This document shows, piece by piece, positions 6,750 through 8,315 of a DNA stretch of 8,315 nt; position 1 is the stretch's first letter; the number at the start of each line of letters is the position of its first letter. Both the position numbers and the translations under genes were made by a program. Under the pieces are notes generated by a model. It had not been told where the DNA came from, made no database searches, and worked only from the letters and a program-made list of their open reading frames with translations. This DNA is from Lachnospiraceae bacterium. Lineage in GTDB: Bacteria > Bacillota_A > Clostridia > Lachnospirales > Lachnospiraceae. Location of the stretch: assembly GCA_017958245.1 (NCBI GenBank), contig JAGDDC010000042.1, positions 1 through 8,315 on the forward strand, written 5' to 3'.

Positions 6750-6767
6750 AGCAGGTCTTTCGTCTTT
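6732..6767. terminator. Possible weak bidirectional terminator between converging genes
   Basis: AAAGACG (6732-6738) and CGTCTTT (6761-6767) can form a 7-bp stem around a 22-base loop. The repeat spans the exonuclease stop codon and most of the 19-base gap to the converging minus-strand gene. Both strands end the stem in a short run of T. The large loop and low GC content make it weak. Confidence 0.25.
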
Positions 6768-6768
6768 A

Positions 6769-7185
6769 TCACAGTTTCTTGATAGCATCAGATACGATCA
6801 TATACACAAGAGTTTTTCTGCCGGGGTCAGAGGCCGCCGACATGATCTTTCCGTTCAGATCGCTCGCCACCTTCACGATCTCGGCTACTTTCCTGTCATC
6901 CTCGTTCTGAGCAGCTACAAAGAACTTTGTCTTCACGTCTACAGCGGCGTTCTTCATGGATGTCTCGTTGCACTCCATCAGATGATTGTAGAGTTCTTTT
7001 ACGGAGTATGCCTCCGGGTACTTGATATAGAGCTGCTCCTCGGTCTTTACGTCCTTTATGTCCACGAGTCTCGCGTAATTGTGACGCTCAATGCTCACGC
7101 TGTCAAAAACAAGACGCTCGTCCTCGGGCTCGCTCTTGGTCTCCATCGCGTTCTTTAAGCTGTTGATAAGACTTGTTCTGTCCAA
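6769..7185 (-). CDS. Uncharacterised small cytoplasmic protein
   Basis: I do not recognise this 138-residue protein. It has no signal peptide, membrane segment or cysteine-rich cluster and is rich in charged residues, with predicted alternating helix and strand. Recognisable stretches are ERHNYARLVDIKDVKTEEQLYIKYPEAYSVKELYNHLMECNE (33-74) and DDRKVAEIVKVASDLNGKIMSAASDPGRKTLVYMIVSDAIKKL (96-138), the latter likely helical. It looks genuine because it has a well-formed promoter and an AGGAGG site, normal codon use and no competing frame. The start appears to be TTG at 7185, ten bases after the AGGAGG. The first ATG, at codon 14, has no ribosome binding site. It is divergent from the PHP gene, with separate promoters in the shared gap, and converges on the exonuclease gene. 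Confidence 0.8.
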   Translation of the reverse strand: MDRTSLINSLKNAMETKSEPEDERLVFDSVSIERHNYARLVDIKDVKTEEQLYIKYPEAYSVKELYNHLMECNETSMKNAAVDVKTKFFVAAQNEDDRKVAEIVKVASDLNGKIMSAASDPGRKTLVYMIVSDAIKKL

Positions 7186-7195
7186 TTCGATCTTG

Positions 7196-7201
7196 CCTCC
7201 T
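7196..7201 (-). promoter_or_regulatory. Ribosome binding site supporting a TTG start
   Basis: AGGAGG on the minus strand, 10 bases before TTG at 7185. The spacing is at the long end of normal, but no in-frame ATG or GTG is better placed, so it decides the start of the 138-residue gene. Confidence 0.7.
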
Positions 7202-7267
7202 GTCGATCGGGCCTAACCCACCGTCTGATGCCTGTATTACGTTTGGTCCGTTCATTTGCCAAGAGAT

Positions 7268-7296
7268 ATGATACACCCGAAAACAATCGATTTCAA
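7268..7296 (-). promoter_or_regulatory. Sigma-A-type promoter of the uncharacterised 138-residue gene
   Basis: On the minus strand TTGAAA (7296-7291) and TATCAT (7273-7268) are separated by 17 bases. The predicted start near 7261 gives a leader of about 75 bases. It lies back to back with the PHP promoter, the two -35 boxes being about 33 bases apart. Confidence 0.65.
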
Positions 7297-7329
7297 CCAA
7301 ATTCATGTTTTTTTTATATTCTGTATTTC

Positions 7330-7357
7330 TTGCAAAGCCTGCCGTATCTGCTATAAT
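7330..7357 (+). promoter_or_regulatory. Sigma-A-type promoter of the PHP gene
   Basis: TTGCAA (7330-7335) and TATAAT (7352-7357) are 16 bases apart, with TGC directly before the -10 box, an extended -10 element. The predicted transcript starts near 7364, about 54 bases before the ATG at 7418. Confidence 0.72.
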
Positions 7358-7417
7358 ATAATCGTTTTGTACGGATTGGGAGGGGAAGCAAGCCGCTTCT
7401 CACACGAAAGGAAAGCT

Positions 7418-8314
7418 ATGGAATTTAGAGAGTTGTTTTCATATGACAAGAACTGGTACAAGGGAAATATGCATATGCATACGACGGTCTCGGACGGACA
7501 TAAAGAGCCGGACGAAGCTCTTGATTATTACCGCAGGGAAAACTACGACTTTGTCGCGATCACGGATCACTGGAAGGCCAACGATCTCTTCGTGCACGAC
7601 GGGATGCTCGTGCTTCCCGGGATCGAACTTGACTGCGGCAATATGATAACCAGCAAGATCTTCCACATAGTGGGTGTCGGGATGGACAAGAAGATCGACC
7701 TCCCGAGGGACAACACCCACAAGCCTCAGGAACTCATAGATATCATCAGGGATGCGGGCGGGATCGCCATACTCGCGCACCCCTACTGGTCGATGACCGA
7801 ACCGTCTGATGTGTATCCGCTTGAAGGATTTTCGGGCGTTGAGATCTACAACACTATCTCCGACACGCCCTTCCGCAACGGCCCGCGCGCTGATTCCGCG
7901 CTCTACTTTGACATTTGGGCCGGCAAAGGCTTCTTCTACAGGGCGATGGCTGCAGACGACAGCCATTACTACGAGGGCGAGCAGACGAGCTCCTTCACCA
8001 TGGTAAATGCGAAGGACTGCTCAAGAGACAGCCTCCTTGAAGCTATCAAGGCGGGCGATTTCTATGCGAGCCGCGGACCCCGCTTCCTGCGCGTCTCCTA
8101 CAACGACGAGCAGATCCGAGTCGAGTGCGAAGGCGCTGAGAAAGTGCTCTTCCTGAGCAACTCGATCTGGGACAGGCAGCGCGTGAGCGACGCGACCTTA
8201 GGCAGCGCAGTCTACGACATAAAAGAAGCCGACCGATTCATGCGCATCGAGCTTGTGGACAAGGACGGCCGCAAGGCATGGACCTCGCCCTTCGCGCTCC
8301 CCGTAAGCAACTGA
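7418..8314 (+). CDS. PHP-domain metal-dependent phosphoesterase
   Basis: The 298-residue protein is a stand-alone PHP (polymerase and histidinol phosphatase) family enzyme, expected to hydrolyse a phosphoester using two or three bound metal ions. The substrate is not evident. Metal-binding motifs are complete: NMHMHTTVSDG (H19, H21, D26), VAITDHW (D50, H51), LPGIELDCG (E70), FHIVGVG (H83), AILAHPYW (H121) and MAADDSHYY (D181, H183). A beta-rich C-terminal part (about 220-298) follows and ends SPFALPVSN. The frame is open upstream to 7256, but AAAGGA five bases before the ATG at 7418, and the promoter at 7330-7357 inside that extension, show 7418 is the real start. It is preceded by a divergent uncharacterised gene. 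The stop lies one base before the window edge, so what follows is unseen. Confidence 0.9.
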   Translation: MEFRELFSYDKNWYKGNMHMHTTVSDGHKEPDEALDYYRRENYDFVAITDHWKANDLFVHDGMLVLPGIELDCGNMITSKIFHIVGVGMDKKIDLPRDNTHKPQELIDIIRDAGGIAILAHPYWSMTEPSDVYPLEGFSGVEIYNTISDTPFRNGPRADSALYFDIWAGKGFFYRAMAADDSHYYEGEQTSSFTMVNAKDCSRDSLLEAIKAGDFYASRGPRFLRVSYNDEQIRVECEGAEKVLFLSNSIWDRQRVSDATLGSAVYDIKEADRFMRIELVDKDGRKAWTSPFALPVSN

Positions 8315-8315
8315 A

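Noticed and set aside
7256..7417. Upstream extension of the PHP gene to 7256
   Set aside because: The extension includes both divergent promoters and encodes no recognisable sequence. AAAGGA is correctly spaced from the ATG at 7418.
7439..7966. A 175-codon minus-strand frame inside the PHP gene
   Set aside because: It lies opposite complete PHP metal-binding motifs, and the encoded protein shows no domain or ribosome binding site.

Overview
The window looks like ordinary chromosome from a Gram-positive, Clostridia-type bacterium, most likely a Lachnospiraceae relative with moderately high GC. This is inferred from the Rel, RuvAB and Cls protein sequences, strong AGGAGG-type ribosome binding sites, sigma-A-like promoters, and codon use that largely avoids TTA, CTA and TCA. 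No insertion sequence, phage gene, tRNA, rRNA or CRISPR array was seen.

Layout. Positions 1-1309 (minus) hold a long bifunctional (p)ppGpp synthetase/hydrolase gene (rel family). It runs off the left edge and carries one in-frame amber codon (TAG, 694-692) between the intact hydrolase domain and the intact synthetase domain. It has its own promoter at about 1396-1424. Upstream of it, reading the same way, is the likely operon cls - ruvA - ruvB (4905 to 1496), closed by a clear intrinsic terminator at 1451-1486. A stand-alone CheY-like receiver (5406 to 5029) lies 123 bases upstream of cls on the same strand and may head that transcript. Its promoter overlaps a perfect inverted repeat that could be an operator.

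From 5541 the plus strand encodes a YprB-type RNase H-like (DEDD) exonuclease. It converges, with a 19-base gap, on a small unrecognised gene (7185 to 6769, minus) that starts with TTG. That gene is divergent from a PHP-domain metal-dependent phosphoesterase (7418-8314, plus). Both promoters of the divergent pair can be read in the 232-base gap.

The genes cover stringent response, branch migration, membrane lipid synthesis, signalling and nucleic-acid or phosphoester turnover. They do not form one obvious pathway. I did not find a convincing new multi-gene system. The points most worth a second look are the amber codon in rel, an irregular second HKD motif in the cardiolipin synthase, its long hydrophilic inter-domain insert, and the operator-like repeat in front of the receiver gene.
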